Positions 48,013 through 59,078 of a stretch of DNA of 64,000 bases are shown piece after piece. The stretch comes from Circinella umbellata (taxonomy: Eukaryota; Mucoromycota; Mucoromycetes; Mucorales; Lichtheimiaceae), in NCBI GenBank assembly GCA_025093555.1, contig JAIWNF010000015.1:496001-560000 (forward strand), written 5' to 3'. A model generated the notes under the pieces. That model was not told where the DNA came from, made no database searches, and worked only from the letters and a program-made list of their open reading frames with translations. How positions within the stretch are numbered: position 1 is the first letter of the stretch; every line of letters begins with the position of its first letter. The position numbers were made by a program, and so were the translations under genes.

Positions 48013-49696
48013 CAACAAATAACAAGTCGATCGAATAACAACTCTAAAAAAGAGAAAGGAATACAACGACAAAAACAAAAACAAAAACGTAAAATTATTA
48101 AAGGAGATGATATTTATTTGGGATCATCCTCCTCTGAAGAAGAAGAAGAAGAAAATAACACCATGATGAAAGGACAACATCAACAAAATGTGATTCGACT
48201 TGACAACAACCATCATTATAATCGTCGGGATTATGATGATGATATTGAAATCATGAGAGATTATATTGAAAATGTACGATTGGATGATGATGAAGAAATG
48301 GAAGCTTTACGTGCCTTTGCCAATGGAACGGATATTTCTGCACAAAATTATCCAGAAGTATTTGTTGTCGTTAGTAGTGATTCAGATGAACAAGAAGGTG
48401 ATTCTGAAGAAGAAGAAGAGGAGGATATGCAAATAATAACATCGAAAGAAGATCAAATAGACGATGATATTGATACAATTGAAAATGGTGGATTTGATCA
48501 TTTAAGTGATGATGAATCTATTGAAGAAATTTCAGAACAAGATTTCCGATATGCATTAGAACAATCTATAGATCATGTTCCTCCTAGTTTACAAACGGGT
48601 AATTCAAAAAAAAAATCCTTTTTAATTTTATTGATTATATAATAATGATAATAATGGATATATATATTATATAAAGGTATTCGAAATAGAATCACAAGAG
48701 AAACCAAACGAGAAAAGAAATTGGCGAAAAAACAAAAACGATTAGATCAACGTTCATCTAAACAAACAAAACGTGACCTTGAAGGAATTAATGTACAATT
48801 ACGAAAACTTGACAAGTAAATTGATTATTTATTTAATTATAAAAAGAGAGAGAGAGAGAGAGAGAATCTTTAATTGACATACGTATATTTTATATTATTT
48901 AGACGTATTCGATTATTTATTTTGGATGATCAATTATCAAGGTAAATTTACTTGTGAAAAAAGAAAAAAAGAATGAACGAAAAAAACTTATTTCTTTTTT
49001 TTTATATAGTTATCAATTATCTCCCATGAGTAAATTTTGTCGTAGACAACTTCATTTACTTGCTACTGCATATAAACTGAAATCTTATAGTTTTGGAACA
49101 GGTGCTCAAAGGTAAATATATCTATCTATTTCCCTAACGTTTGAGAAAAAAAGATTTAACCATTTATCTATTATTATTAGAACTCCCGTGTTACAAAAAA
49201 CAAGTGATACCTTTTTACCCAAGGATCGTCGATATATTGAACGATTTTTAGATGAAGGTCAAAATACAATTGATGCTCAATCAAGTATTCTTCGAAAACA
49301 TCGTATGACAGATCCTTTACCTCATTTTAATAATAAACCCAATAAAAAGGGTAAACAAAATGGTGGTAATAGTAAAAAGGATAAAAAGAAAAAAGATAAA
49401 TCAATGGCCCATCCTATTGAAAATACGGTAGTAGGTGGTAATAGTGCACCTATTAATGAATCGAATGTTGGACATCGTATGCTTGCAGCCATGGGGTAAA
49501 GTATTATTATTATTATTTTTTTTTAATTATTTAAAAATATATATATATATATATGCTAATGTACAAAGTTGATATTATAATAATAATAATAACCATTAGA
49601 TGGAAACAAGGAGATGCTTTAGGTGCTCATAATGAAGGTATCACAGCTCCTATTGAAGCCATTATAAGAAAGAAACGACAAGGTCTTGGATCATAA
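47005..49696 (+). CDS. SQS1: R3H and G-patch protein, Sqs1-type
   Basis: Eight exons: 47005-47332, 47407-47625, 47738-48598, 48677-48815, 48903-48941, 49010-49111, 49181-49495 and 49600-49696, giving 699 aa. N-terminal RGG repeats (MPKNKGSRGGSFRGRGRGG...) suit RNA binding. The middle is acidic with Ser, Asn and Glu homopolymers (a poly-Asn tract of about 13 near residue 260, encoded by AAC repeats), then a basic coiled segment (about 475-515). A C-terminal R3H-like domain (RIRLFILDDQLS... SKFCRRQLHLLATAYKLKSYSFG) is followed by a G-patch (VGHRMLAAMGWKQGDALGAH... KKRQGLGS). Yeast Sqs1/Pfa1 has the same R3H plus G-patch order and activates the DEAH helicase Prp43 in ribosome maturation and splicing. 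The same role is inferred here. The stop is only 49 bp from the stop of the next, convergent gene. Confidence 0.9.
47978..48011 (+). repeat. AAC trinucleotide microsatellite encoding poly-Asn
   Basis: A run of AAC codons in exon 3 of the Sqs1-type gene, right after a TCT/TTC run coding poly-Ser. Being in frame and coding, its length could vary between strains without breaking the protein. Confidence 0.9.
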
Positions 49697-49745
49697 AAAA
49701 ATAAAAAATGTGGGGAAAATAAAAAAAAAACCGGTTTTTTTTTTT

Positions 49746-50290
49746 TTAAGACCAAATATTTTTTCTTAATTTTTTCATTTCTGCTTTTTCATTTTGTTTT
49801 TCAAGTTTTGTTTCTTCTTTATCAGCTATTAATAAAGCTCTGGCAATCTTTTTTTGTTGTCGAGCATTAGCACTCCGTTTCATTGTTGCCTTCTTTTTTA
49901 CTTTATGTGTCATAGTATCACCTGGTGTATGATTCATATGGATGGCTTGTTTTCGTACATGTAATAAACCTAATTCTTGTTCAAGACGTTCTTTGGCTAA
50001 TATATATATATATATATGAATATAAAAAGTTCTATATTTTCTTCCACACACAAAAAAAAAAAAGAATATATCTAACCATTGGTAGGTTCGGCATTCGGTT
50101 GTTTGGAAGTAACATGTTTAGAAATGTTACTTGCTGACGTTTGAACTATAATAATTAATAAATTATTTAGTTTTTCTTTTTTTGATCAAGTACATGGAGG
50201 TGGAAAAGGGGAGAGGTTGTTTTATATATTGAATAAAAGAAAATAATGTGTACATTTAGTGCTAACTTTATTCTTAGTTGCTTTTCCCAT
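49746..50290 (-). CDS. Small basic protein, possible ribosome-biogenesis factor
   Basis: Three exons on the minus strand (50290-50254, 50145-50077, 49996-49746) encode 118 aa. The protein starts MGKATKNKVSTKFQTSASNI and is Lys/Arg-rich, with a long helical C-terminal half (THKVKKKATMKRSANARQQK; KKIARALLIADKEETKLEKQ). The small size, N-terminal basic patch and helical tail recall Alb1-like pre-60S factors, but I see no diagnostic motif, so the role is a guess. The model is supported by three in-phase exons with normal splice sites and by its position: its stop faces the Sqs1-type stop 49 bp away, and its start is 168 bp downstream of the OTU gene on the same strand. Confidence 0.7.
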
Positions 50291-50458
50291 TCTAATCGAT
50301 CTCGGTATCGTTTTCTGTTCAAAAAACTTTTGTTGTAAAAATTCTCTCTCTCTCTCTCTTTAATGCTGAGTTTTTTTTTTTTTTTAGCGCCCATTTATTT
50401 TTGGTTTCAAATACAGAAAGAAAAGTTTATGCAAAAAATAGGAACTACTTTTTTTTAT

Positions 50459-52129
50459 TTAAATATACATTTCTTTCATTGTAGTGTGAAGAGATGCCTC
50501 TTTATTGGTTGAATTACGTTGTCTGTTATTCTCTTCAAGCCATTTATTTCTTCGTTTTTCTTTTTGAAGTTGTTTCTTTTGTTGTGCTGTCAATTTTTTG
50601 AGTTTCTTTTTTGTCGTTTGAGTTGTTACTTCATCCTTTTTATTTTCTTCTTCTTTTTCATCCAAGTGTATATTATTCAATAAAGATCTTGGTTCTTCAT
50701 TGGTGGGTGATAATGATAGATCGTTTTTCTCTTCTTTTGAAGAGTCATTCACTTTTTCTTGTAATAAGGGCGAATGCGTGTTGTCCTCTTCTTTTTTTAT
50801 ATTATTGGATGGTATTTCTTCCTTGGTGATAATATGATTCGAATCTACTGTTGTCATGGTATTTTCTTGTGGTTGACAGGATGATACTGTTGTTTCTTCT
50901 TGTTCTTCATTTTCAACAGGTAATTCATAAAGTACTTCAATTACTTTATCTGGATCTCCTTTATGTTTTCTTAATAAACGACGTATTTTTCTTATATTTG
51001 TATCAGGACATGCAGCCAGGACTGCCTTTTCTTTAGAATCTAATAAATCATTTTCTTCTTCTTCTTCTTCTTCATTTTGTTTCAATGATGATTCTTGTAT
51101 ATCCTATATGATTTTCATCCGCCCCCAATTCAACCCAAATAACCATCACCCCCATCAGATTTTCAAATAATATTATTATATTCATATTTATAATGTATAT
51201 GTATTTACCTTTATTTCAGGTGGTCCAGAAAATGGACCCTCTATATTTCTTACAGAAGAATAATGTTCCCAACTATGATAAGCAATATGTAAAGTCTGTT
51301 CTGCTTCTTCCGATTCACTTATTCCACGAATAATATAACTAAAGAAAAAAAATTCATTATTTAGAATAAGGGGTTTTCTTCCTTTGCTTTCCTTTCCTTT
51401 CAAGGCGAACCAAAAACTTAAAATTATCACATTTACATTAATCCAGGTTGATATACTTTAATATCTACTTGACACATTCGAGCAAAAGCAGCTAATTCCA
51501 TATTACCACCAAAAGTACCTTCTTTTTTCATACATTCAAGATGATAATCAAAAGGTTGATCATCTTCAACAAAATATTGATATTCTTCTTGATTTTCTTT
51601 TAAAAATTGACAAATATCGTGTCGAATCGTTTTATGTTCTGTATCATATCCATGAAATTGATCTGATAATGCTCTGTACATATTAGAATATAGGTAAGAT
51701 TTAGGATTCATTGTTTGAAAAACAGAGGAGAAGGGGAGGAGGGAGGTATATCTTACCGAAAAAGACAATTGCCATCACCTGAAATGTCTTTGGTACATAA
51801 ATTTAAATTACTTAGTTGAGACTCTAAATTACCAGTATCTGTCAATTTGAACTTTTTAGGATCATTATTTTTTTTTTAATATTTCAACAATTTAGAGACA
51901 TTGAAAGAAAGGGGGGGGGTTGGAATCGATTGGAGATTATATAGATCAGTCGTTTTTTTTTATTATTATTATTTACCTTATGTCCACCGCGTTTTCTTCC
52001 TTTTCCTATATATATATATATATATAATATACACACAAATATATTAAAGTATCATTTCAATATACATTAGACATTTTATTTAAATTATTTACCATGTTCT
52101 TTCTTTCCATGTTTTTTTCCTTTCGCCAT
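50459..52129 (-). CDS. OTU deubiquitinase, OTUD3-like
   Basis: Six exons on the minus strand (52129-52093, 52005-51977, 51851-51757, 51673-51437, 51338-51209, 51103-50459) encode 390 aa. A basic N-terminus (MAKGKKHGKKEHGKGRKRGG) leads into an OTU cysteine protease domain (about 30-175). The catalytic loop is ISGDGNCLFR (Asp and Cys, the R codon split by an intron), followed by FVEDDQPFDYHLECMKKEGT, FGGNMELAAFARMCQVDIKV and the catalytic His region LHIAYHSWEHYSSVR. After it comes a UBA/CUE-like three-helix segment (about 195-235; EKAVLAACPDTNIRKIRRLL), then an acidic/basic low-complexity tail (KKKLKKLTAQQKKQLQKEKR). OTU followed by a UBA-like domain is the OTUD3 layout. It cleaves ubiquitin chains; substrates are unknown. 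It lies head-to-tail with the gankyrin gene, 88 bp downstream of its stop. Confidence 0.92.
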
Positions 52130-52217
52130 TCTTAAAAATAAAAAAAAAACGTCAATTTGGGGGAATGAGAAAAATTATTTATTTATTTATTTGCCCCCCC
52201 CGAAGGGGTGTTTTTTT

Positions 52218-53266
52218 TTATTGTGCTTCTTTTTCTTTTAAATAATTATCAATGAATTGTCTCACTTCTTTTGTTCTACAAAGATCCAAAGGTGATTTTC
52301 CATTTGAATTGAGTTGATCTTCATTAGCACCGTATTGTAATAATACAATAGCAGTATCCCCATGTCCTTCTTCACATGCTAAATGTAAAGGTGTATTTGC
52401 TTCACTATCTTTTGGATTGATTCTACATTTCGCTTCTAATAACAATTTAACAATAGCGGTATATCCTTGTGAAGCTGCTCGATGTCTATTGAATTGCGTT
52501 CAATACAAATAAAAATAATAAAAAACTCGAGTGTGTCTATATAAACTACTTACAATGGTGTTTGTTTTATATTATTCACTTGATTTAATTGAACTTTATT
52601 ATTTTCTAATAATAATAATTTGACAATTTCAATTCGATTTTTAGATGCTGCATAATGTCTAAAAATAAAATATAAAGTTAGTTTTTATCTATTTGATAAG
52701 GAATTAATTTTAAAACTTACAATGCTGTTTGTCCACTTTCATTTTGTAAAGATAGATCAGCACCCTGTTTGATAAGACTTTCCGTTGGACCAATATGTCC
52801 AGCAGATGCTGATTAAATAAATAAATAAATAGTTAATTTCTTTTTTACGCGCGTCCCCAATTAAATGTTTTTTTTTTTTTTTTTTACCTGTAATCATAAG
52901 TGGTGACCAACCAGACTAAAAAAAAAAAAAAAAAACATATATATTCAGTATACAAGAGAGTTGAAGTAGGGGATAATAAATTGAACTTACATCATCAATA
53001 GCATTCACTAAAGCACCTTTTGAAATCAAATAATCTACAATGTCACCATGTCCACCTGAACAAGCCCAATGTAATGGAGTTCGATCGTCCTTTTTATTTA
53101 TTATTTTATTAGTTTTTTTAAAAAAAAAAAAGAGTGTGTGTAATGTTTCTCTAACTAATTAATTCTTTACTTCATCTTTTTCATTTAAACAAGAAATATC
53201 TTTATCAATCAGTTGTTGAACAATAAATAATTTTCCTTCATAAGCAGCAGTATATATATTTAACAT
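52218..53266 (-). CDS. NAS6: Gankyrin/Nas6-type ankyrin-repeat proteasome chaperone
   Basis: Six exons on the minus strand (53266-53171, 53089-52991, 52915-52888, 52808-52721, 52658-52554, 52485-52218) encode 227 aa, almost exactly the length of human PSMD10 (226) and yeast Nas6. It consists of ankyrin repeats from end to end: TPLHWACSGGHGDIVDYLIS, SPLMITASAGHIGPTESLIK, TALHYAASKNRIEIVKLLLL, TPLHRAASQGYTAIVKLLLE, TPLHLACEEGHGDTAIVLLQ and a C-terminal SPLDLC cap. Introns fall at equivalent places between repeats (TP|LH, TA|LH), consistent with repeat duplication. Nas6/gankyrin binds the Rpt3 ATPase and assists assembly of the 19S particle. Length and repeat number make this assignment better than a generic ankyrin protein, but they do not prove it. 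Confidence 0.87.
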
Positions 53267-53752
53267 TTTTTTTTAGTTCAAAAAGAAAGAAACTTTTCTT
53301 TTTTTTGGGGGGGTGGGAAAGAGTTGTTATTTTCTTTTCAAAACTCCGCCTCACTTTTTATATATATACACAGAATTTGCATAAATGACATATCTTTTAT
53401 GCATTAAAAACAAAACTTGGCATTATGATTGTTTAAATTGAAAATGAATTATTATTTTTTTAATAATAGATTTTGAAAAGAAGGAGGAATGAATAATAAT
53501 ATAAACAAAGTTTGAGGGAAAGATTTTTAAAGTTGTGTAATATGTATATATAGAAATATGTGCAATTGAAAGAAACTTTTTTAAGAGGGGGGTGTGCAAA
53601 CGAAAAAAAAGCATAGGGCTATTATACATTTTTTTTTGTATATGTGTGTGAGTTGTATGTGTGTGTGAGTGTGTGTGTGTGAAGAATGTATACAAAATGG
53701 ATGAAGAGAAGAAGAGGGGGGGGTATATATGTATTTAATAATATATATTTTT
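53267..53752. other. Spacer with GT-rich microsatellite
   Basis: The 486 bp between the gankyrin start and the stop of the next gene, both on the minus strand. A compound GT/GA run (about 53640-53684) and G runs occur. It probably holds the gankyrin promoter and the upstream gene's 3' UTR. No coding pattern was seen. Confidence 0.55.
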
Positions 53753-54130
53753 TTAAGTGGAGGAGATATGTGGACAATAAGTTTGCATAAGCATGGATAA
53801 TAATTCTTCAGCTGATGAATTATCAAAATGATTATTATGATTATTATTATTCATGGATTTATCTGATGGTATCGACGGACTTTGAGGTGCTGAATTCGAT
53901 GGTGTAGGTGGTAATGAAGAAAAGGAAACATCAACGAAATCCATTCTGGCAAAAAGATCTTCCTCATCATTGGTTAATGAAGGAACTGAACAAAGTGAAT
54001 TATCCCAATCATCTTCCATAAAAACAGTAGGTTGATAAGGTTCCAATAATAACATATTTCCTTGTTGTTGTTTTTCTTGTTGTTGATTGGTAGATGAGTT
54101 TGATTGTTGTTGTTGAATGTCTGTGGTCAT
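53753..54130 (-). CDS. Small acidic low-complexity protein, function unknown
   Basis: One uninterrupted exon of 125 codons starting MTTDIQQQQSNSSTNQQQEK. It is Gln/Asn/Ser-rich at both ends, with an acidic and hydrophobic centre (FMEDDWDNSLCSVPSLTNDE; EDLFARMDFVDVSFSSLP), a PPTPSNSAPQSPSIPSD stretch resembling proline-directed phosphorylation sites, and a C-terminal HFDNSSAEELLSMLMQTYCP. The acidic/aromatic mix recalls transcriptional activation segments, but no domain is recognised. Evidence for being real: non-random composition, normal ATG, and a position in the dense gene block with a divergent promoter towards the Nta1-type gene. It could still be a fortuitous ORF. Confidence 0.6.
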   Translation of the reverse strand: MTTDIQQQQSNSSTNQQQEKQQQGNMLLLEPYQPTVFMEDDWDNSLCSVPSLTNDEEDLFARMDFVDVSFSSLPPTPSNSAPQSPSIPSDKSMNNNNHNNHFDNSSAEELLSMLMQTYCPHISST

Positions 54131-54902
54131 TTTATGTGTGTGTGTGTGTGATACACTTTATATTTTTATAAAAAGGAAACCAAAAAAAAAAAAATATAAA
54201 ACAACCCGTTTATATATTGAGAGGAGAAAAAAAAGAAAAAAAACAAAGAAAAAAAACAACTAAGCTAAACGGGTAACTCGGGAACTCAAATCGGTATTTT
54301 AAAAAATAAAAGGTTGCGGACCATTCAAATTTGTACCAATCACATGAAGCCAACATAACCGTTCTTGTTGTTGCTTCTTCTTGTTGTTGTTTATTGTTTT
54401 TTTTTTTTTCGGTCAAAGTGAATTTCCGTGTATGTGTATGTGTGTGTGATGGTGAAACAAGAAACGGGTCACCTTCTTTAAAAAGAATTTTATTATTATT
54501 ATTTAAAAAAAGCTCAGCCCGACGATCGTTTTTTCTTTTTTCTTGTTTCACAAAATAAAGAAAACCTGATTAACCCAGCATGCGCCCTTTTTTTTTTTTT
54601 TTTTTCCATTCCCCTTTTTTTTTTCTTACTCTCTTTACCCTCCCCCGGTTTTCTCCTTATGCAATTCCATCTTCTTTTCCTTTCTTTCCTCTTCCCCCCC
54701 ATCACCCAAGTAACCCCGACCTCTTTTTTTTTTTAGACAGAAATAATAAACAAGAATCACGCATAAACTCACACACACGCACGCACACATTAATTCAAAA
54801 TCCCCTTGAAATAATCCCACTTGTCTTCCAACCTATTATTATATACCCCTCCCCGTTTTTTCCTTTCTTCTCTTCGGACCGAATACATATCAAAAAAATC
54901 AA
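54131..54902. promoter_or_regulatory. Divergent promoter region upstream of the Nta1-type gene
   Basis: The 772 bp between two divergent start codons. It has a (GT)n run next to the small acidic gene (54136-54149), poly-A and poly-T tracts, and a strongly C/T-rich stretch (54580-54890) leading to the Nta1-type start. No clear TATA box or conserved site was identified. Confidence 0.5.
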
Positions 54903-55166
54903 ATGAAAATAGGTAAATCTCATCCATCATCTATAATTATTATTATTATTATTATAACAACATTAGAACTATAGATAGTTATTACTTCTTTTCCCCCCCT
55001 CTCTCTCTCTCTCTCCTTCTTTCTGATCACTCAATCAATCAATCAATCTCTTTCCCTCCTTTTCGCTTTAATGCAAAAACAAAAATCATTTGAGTTTCCC
55101 TCCCCTCCCCCGAATAATTTAGTTTGCTGACACTCATTTTTATTTTTATTTTTATTTTTGCATAAT

Positions 55167-55206
<40 letters not shown>

Positions 55207-56177
55207 GCATGCTGTCAATTTACTCCTGTATGGGGAGATCCTCATGCTACAATCAACTTGGTAGATAATTTGTTGTCACGGTAATAAAAAAAAAAAAGAA
55301 ACTTAGCAACAACAACAACAACATATAAAAATTTTTAATTATTTATTATTAAATTTATTAGATTTGAACCCAAGGATATAGATCTATTGGTATTACCTGA
55401 AATGGCATTCACCGGTTATGTATTTAAAAATCGAAAAGAAATTGAACCCTTTCTTGAAGATTCAAAAACAGGTCTTTCAGTGACATGGGCCAAAAAACAA
55501 GCCATACGACTCCATAGTTATGTGACCGTCGGTTATCCTGAATATCCAGGTTACAATAGTCTCTGTTGTGTAGATCCAAAAGGTCAATTGATCAAAACAT
55601 ATCAAAAATCATTTTTATATGAAACGGATGAACAGTGGGCGAAAGAAGGTCCTGGATTTGTTTCCATGTCTTTACCCAACAACAACGAAATGAAGATTGG
55701 ATTGGGGATTTGTATGGATATTAATCCCTATCAATTCAAAACACCTTTTGAAAATTATGAATTTGCTCGATTTCATTTAAATCATGATACCGAATTGGTG
55801 ATCTGTTGTATGGCTTGGTTACAAAGTCAAAGTCAAAATGTCATGGATACCATTCAATATTGGGCTCATCGGTTTTTACCTTTAATTCAACAAGAAAAGA
55901 AACATGTTTATATTGTTATATGTAATCGTACAGGATCAGAAAGAGGTAAATAATAATAATAATAATAATAATAATAGAGAGAGAGAAAGTTATAATTATT
56001 AATGTCTTGTTTTTTTTGGGGGGGTTGGATGAATAATTTTTTTTAGGATCTACATTTGCAGGTGGAAGTAGTGTTTTACAAGTTGGTTATAATACATCAT
56101 GTTTATTAGATCATATGGGACCGGTAGAAAGTGGCGTAATGATTGTAAATGTAGATATTGATTTAACTCAACAATAA
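54903..56177 (+). CDS. NTA1: N-terminal asparagine/glutamine amidohydrolase, Nta1-type nitrilase
   Basis: Four exons (54903-54912, 55208-55280, 55362-55945, 56047-56177) encode 265 aa. The first exon has only 10 nt (ATG AAA ATA G) and is followed by a 295-nt intron, but joining it gives the typical nitrilase start MKIACCQFTPVWGDP. The nitrilase triad is present: Glu in LLVLPEMAFTGY, Lys in TYQKSFLYETDEQW and Cys in GLGICMDINPYQF. The blocks FENYEFARFHLNHDTELVIC and CMAWLQSQ match yeast Nta1 closely, as do IQYWAHRFLPL and STFAGGSSVLQ. Nta1 deamidates N-terminal Asn and Gln, exposing Asp/Glu for the Arg/N-degron pathway. At 265 aa it is much shorter than yeast Nta1 (457), lacking the large insertions between the core blocks, so it is a compact version with a complete active site. 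Confidence 0.92.
55168..55204 (+). repeat. Trinucleotide (ATA/AAT) microsatellite in NTA1 intron 1
   Basis: A run of ATA/AAT units ending four bases before the intron acceptor (aaaag) of the Nta1-type gene. It sits where a polypyrimidine tract would be expected, so variation could affect splicing. Confidence 0.9.
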
Positions 56178-56619
56178 ACATTATTGTTTTTATCTCCCTC
56201 CTTTTTAAATTATATAACAATGAAATATTATATATATAGAACACCCATTTTCTTAAAGTTATTTTTTGGGGGGGGGAGTGGGTAAAAAAAAAACGCATGG
56301 TTTTCAAGAAAAAAAAACATATGGTTTGTTTATTATTTACATCAAAAATTACGCGCAGCCGATTTTTTAGATCACAACAAAATGCAATGAGGAGGGAAAA
56401 AAAAAAAAGAGGAGAAAAACTGATCTCAAATGCAAACAATATTTGTTTAAACAAATTAAAGTTTCATATTTCTTTTTTCAATCGCATGCTTTCTTGTGTT
56501 GATGTTATTTAATTAGGAAAATTAAAGTTCCCCCCCGGATCCAAATTCTAAAATGACATTAAAAATGACAATTATGACAGAAAAGAGAGGATGGGGGGGG
56601 GATGTTCAGTGATACAATG

Positions 56620-56620
<1 letters not shown>

Positions 56621-56647
<27 letters not shown>
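56621..56647 (+). repeat. (AC)n microsatellite
   Basis: An uninterrupted AC dinucleotide run of about 13 units. Confidence 0.95.
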
Positions 56648-56651
<4 letters not shown>

Positions 56652-57487
56652 ATCAAAAAGAGTGTGATCATTTTTTTTTGGGGGGGATCAGATGTAAGTT
56701 ATATAAACAACTGTATGAAATCGCCTTCATTACATTAGATATTTTTACTCATGCTAACTATTCAACATTTTGCACATAACAAAAGAAAAAGGTCTCACAT
56801 TTTGAGAAAAGTTGATTTAAACATGCAAAAGGAGTGATGTTTATAAACAAGTGAACGTATCACTTTGCTGCATTTATTTTATTCATTTACATTTTAAGAA
56901 GCGGGGGGGTGGGTTGATTCCTCACTTTTACTTATTATGACATAATGAATGTAATTATCTACTTACTCTCACGAGGGAGAAATTTTATCTTTCATGCAAA
57001 TTCCATTCTCTCCTGTCAAAAAAAAAGGATTTGAATAAGTTCTTAACCCTTATATATAACATTACTTTTTATCCAAGTTCTTCTTTAAAACGGGGAGGGG
57101 GGGGAAAGGTTACGTATTTTTGAGATCAAAAATAACACCATATTAAAAAAAAAAGTATACTAATTAAATAAGAAAATGTCGTGTGATTAAAATAAATACT
57201 TCCTCTTTCCCCCCCCCTTCTCCTGATTATAAATTTATCATCATCCTCATCATTAGAAAATGCAAGGGCTATAAACTTTTTTTCAACGGTTTATCAAATT
57301 TATGCAATAAAGGGCAAAAAAAAAAAACGCCCTTTTTATTTTCTCCTCCTCCGATCAAAAAATCCTAAAGAGATTTTTTTCCGGGATCAAAAAAAGAGAG
57401 CTGAATTTTAATTTATCTCTCTCTCTCCTTCCCGAGTAAACTCATTTTTTAGAGAGGGAAATTCACACATTCAAACGCCACATCAAT

Positions 57488-57501
57488 TCTCTCTCTCTCT
57501 G

Positions 57502-57533
<32 letters not shown>

Positions 57534-57598
57534 TCTCTGTCTCTCTCTCTCTCTCTGTCTCTCTCTCTCTCTCTGTCTCTCTCTCTCTCTCTCTCTGT
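57488..57598 (+). repeat. Compound (CT)n with regular CTGT interruptions
   Basis: A C/T run of 111 bp in which a G replaces one C at near-regular spacings (about every 18-22 bases), giving a higher-order repeat. The pattern suggests slippage or unequal exchange of a longer unit. Confidence 0.95.
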
Positions 57599-58719
57599 TA
57601 AACAAAAAGGAATTTTTCTTAGAATGGGAAACTCTTCTAAAACTTTCTTTCAGGGCCCTTTTGGGGGGGAGAGGAGAGATTCTCATTTAAGGTAAATTTT
57701 TTAATCGGATTAATGTTTAAAAAAGAGGCGGTCTAACAAAATAATGAAATAAATGAGAGATTTTTTACATCCGGGTCGGGAAAACCGGCCGGAGCCGGAA
57801 TGGAAGAAGGACGTCTCTCTCTCTCTCTGTATATTTTATTACGTAAACTAAACTATTTTGCCTTTGAAAAAAAAAAGGTCCGCCACTTTTTGGAAAGTTT
57901 TACATTGGAGGTAGAAAAAAACATGGCAGGGCGGAGGGAAATTATTTCTGTTTTAAAAAAATTCGCATGAAAAAAGTGTGTCATTTTAACATGACTTTTC
58001 TTTTGCTTCTGAATGGATTATTCAAACTGAAGAAGAGGAGATGATTCAATTTGTAAATGGAGAGGGGGGGGTACGCTAGTAAAAGGTGACATGACAGGAC
58101 AACACTGTAAAATTAAATTTTATTTATTTTAGAAATACGACTGTAAATAAATAAATATTTTAGTTCAAAGAAGTTCTTCCATACACACACACACACTCCC
58201 TCTTTCACATGAGTAAAAAAAAAACCTATTGTTATATCCGCGCGTTCATATTAAAGAATGAGATGGGATCCTAACAGAAGATTAAATTTATTAAAATAAA
58301 AGATGGACGTACCTTTTTTTTTAATAATAATTAACACATAACTTTTGGGGGAAAAAAGATGATTATGACACAAATATAATGCAATGTTTTTATTTTCTGT
58401 TGTGTGACATGCGAGTTGTCATCATTTAAAAAAAACGTGTGGGGGATTTCTTATTATTATTTGATAGGTTTTTTACTTTAATAGGAAAAGTTGGATGGTT
58501 ATCAAAAACTATGCTACTTCCCAAAATGGAAACTCTGTCCTTTTTGTTTTTTATAGAAAAAAAAATCTTATGACAAAAAAAAAACCAATTTTAGGTCCGC
58601 GAACGGATTTCAATTTCATTTCTGTTTCCGCCCTTCTTTGGTACACGAAAAAAAAAACATTTTTACATCATCCATAACAAAATAGGAATAGAGTTTCTTC
58701 ATCATGCTTACTTGAATTT

Positions 58720-58721
<2 letters not shown>

Positions 58722-58754
<33 letters not shown>
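58722..58754 (+). repeat. (CA)n microsatellite
   Basis: An uninterrupted CA run of about 16 units. Confidence 0.95.
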
Positions 58755-58758
<4 letters not shown>

Positions 58759-58985
58759 AACAACGAATTTCAAACTATTTAGAAGCGGGTTGATCAAAAA
58801 GATGATGATCCATTTGTTTGTTTTCCCCAATGGACTTTTTTTTCTTTGTATTACCAAAACACTTTTTTACTCGGGGGAGGAGGGGGTTTCCATATATAAG
58901 ATTGCATTTGATTCACTAGTCATAGTTTCTATAAACAACAGTTACTCAACCTTACTTTTTTGATAACCAGTACCTTGCATTATAG

Positions 58986-58987
<2 letters not shown>

Positions 58988-59075
<88 letters not shown>
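58988..59075 (+). repeat. Long perfect (TC)n microsatellite
   Basis: A perfect TC/CT dinucleotide run of 88 bp (44 units), the longest simple repeat in the window. Homopurine-homopyrimidine tracts of this length with mirror symmetry can form triplex (H-DNA) structures. Confidence 0.97.

Positions 59076-59078
<3 letters not shown>

Noticed and set aside
57483..57686. Minus-strand ORF made of Arg-Glu-Arg-Gln repeats
   Set aside because: It is only the translation of the compound CT microsatellite at 57488-57598.
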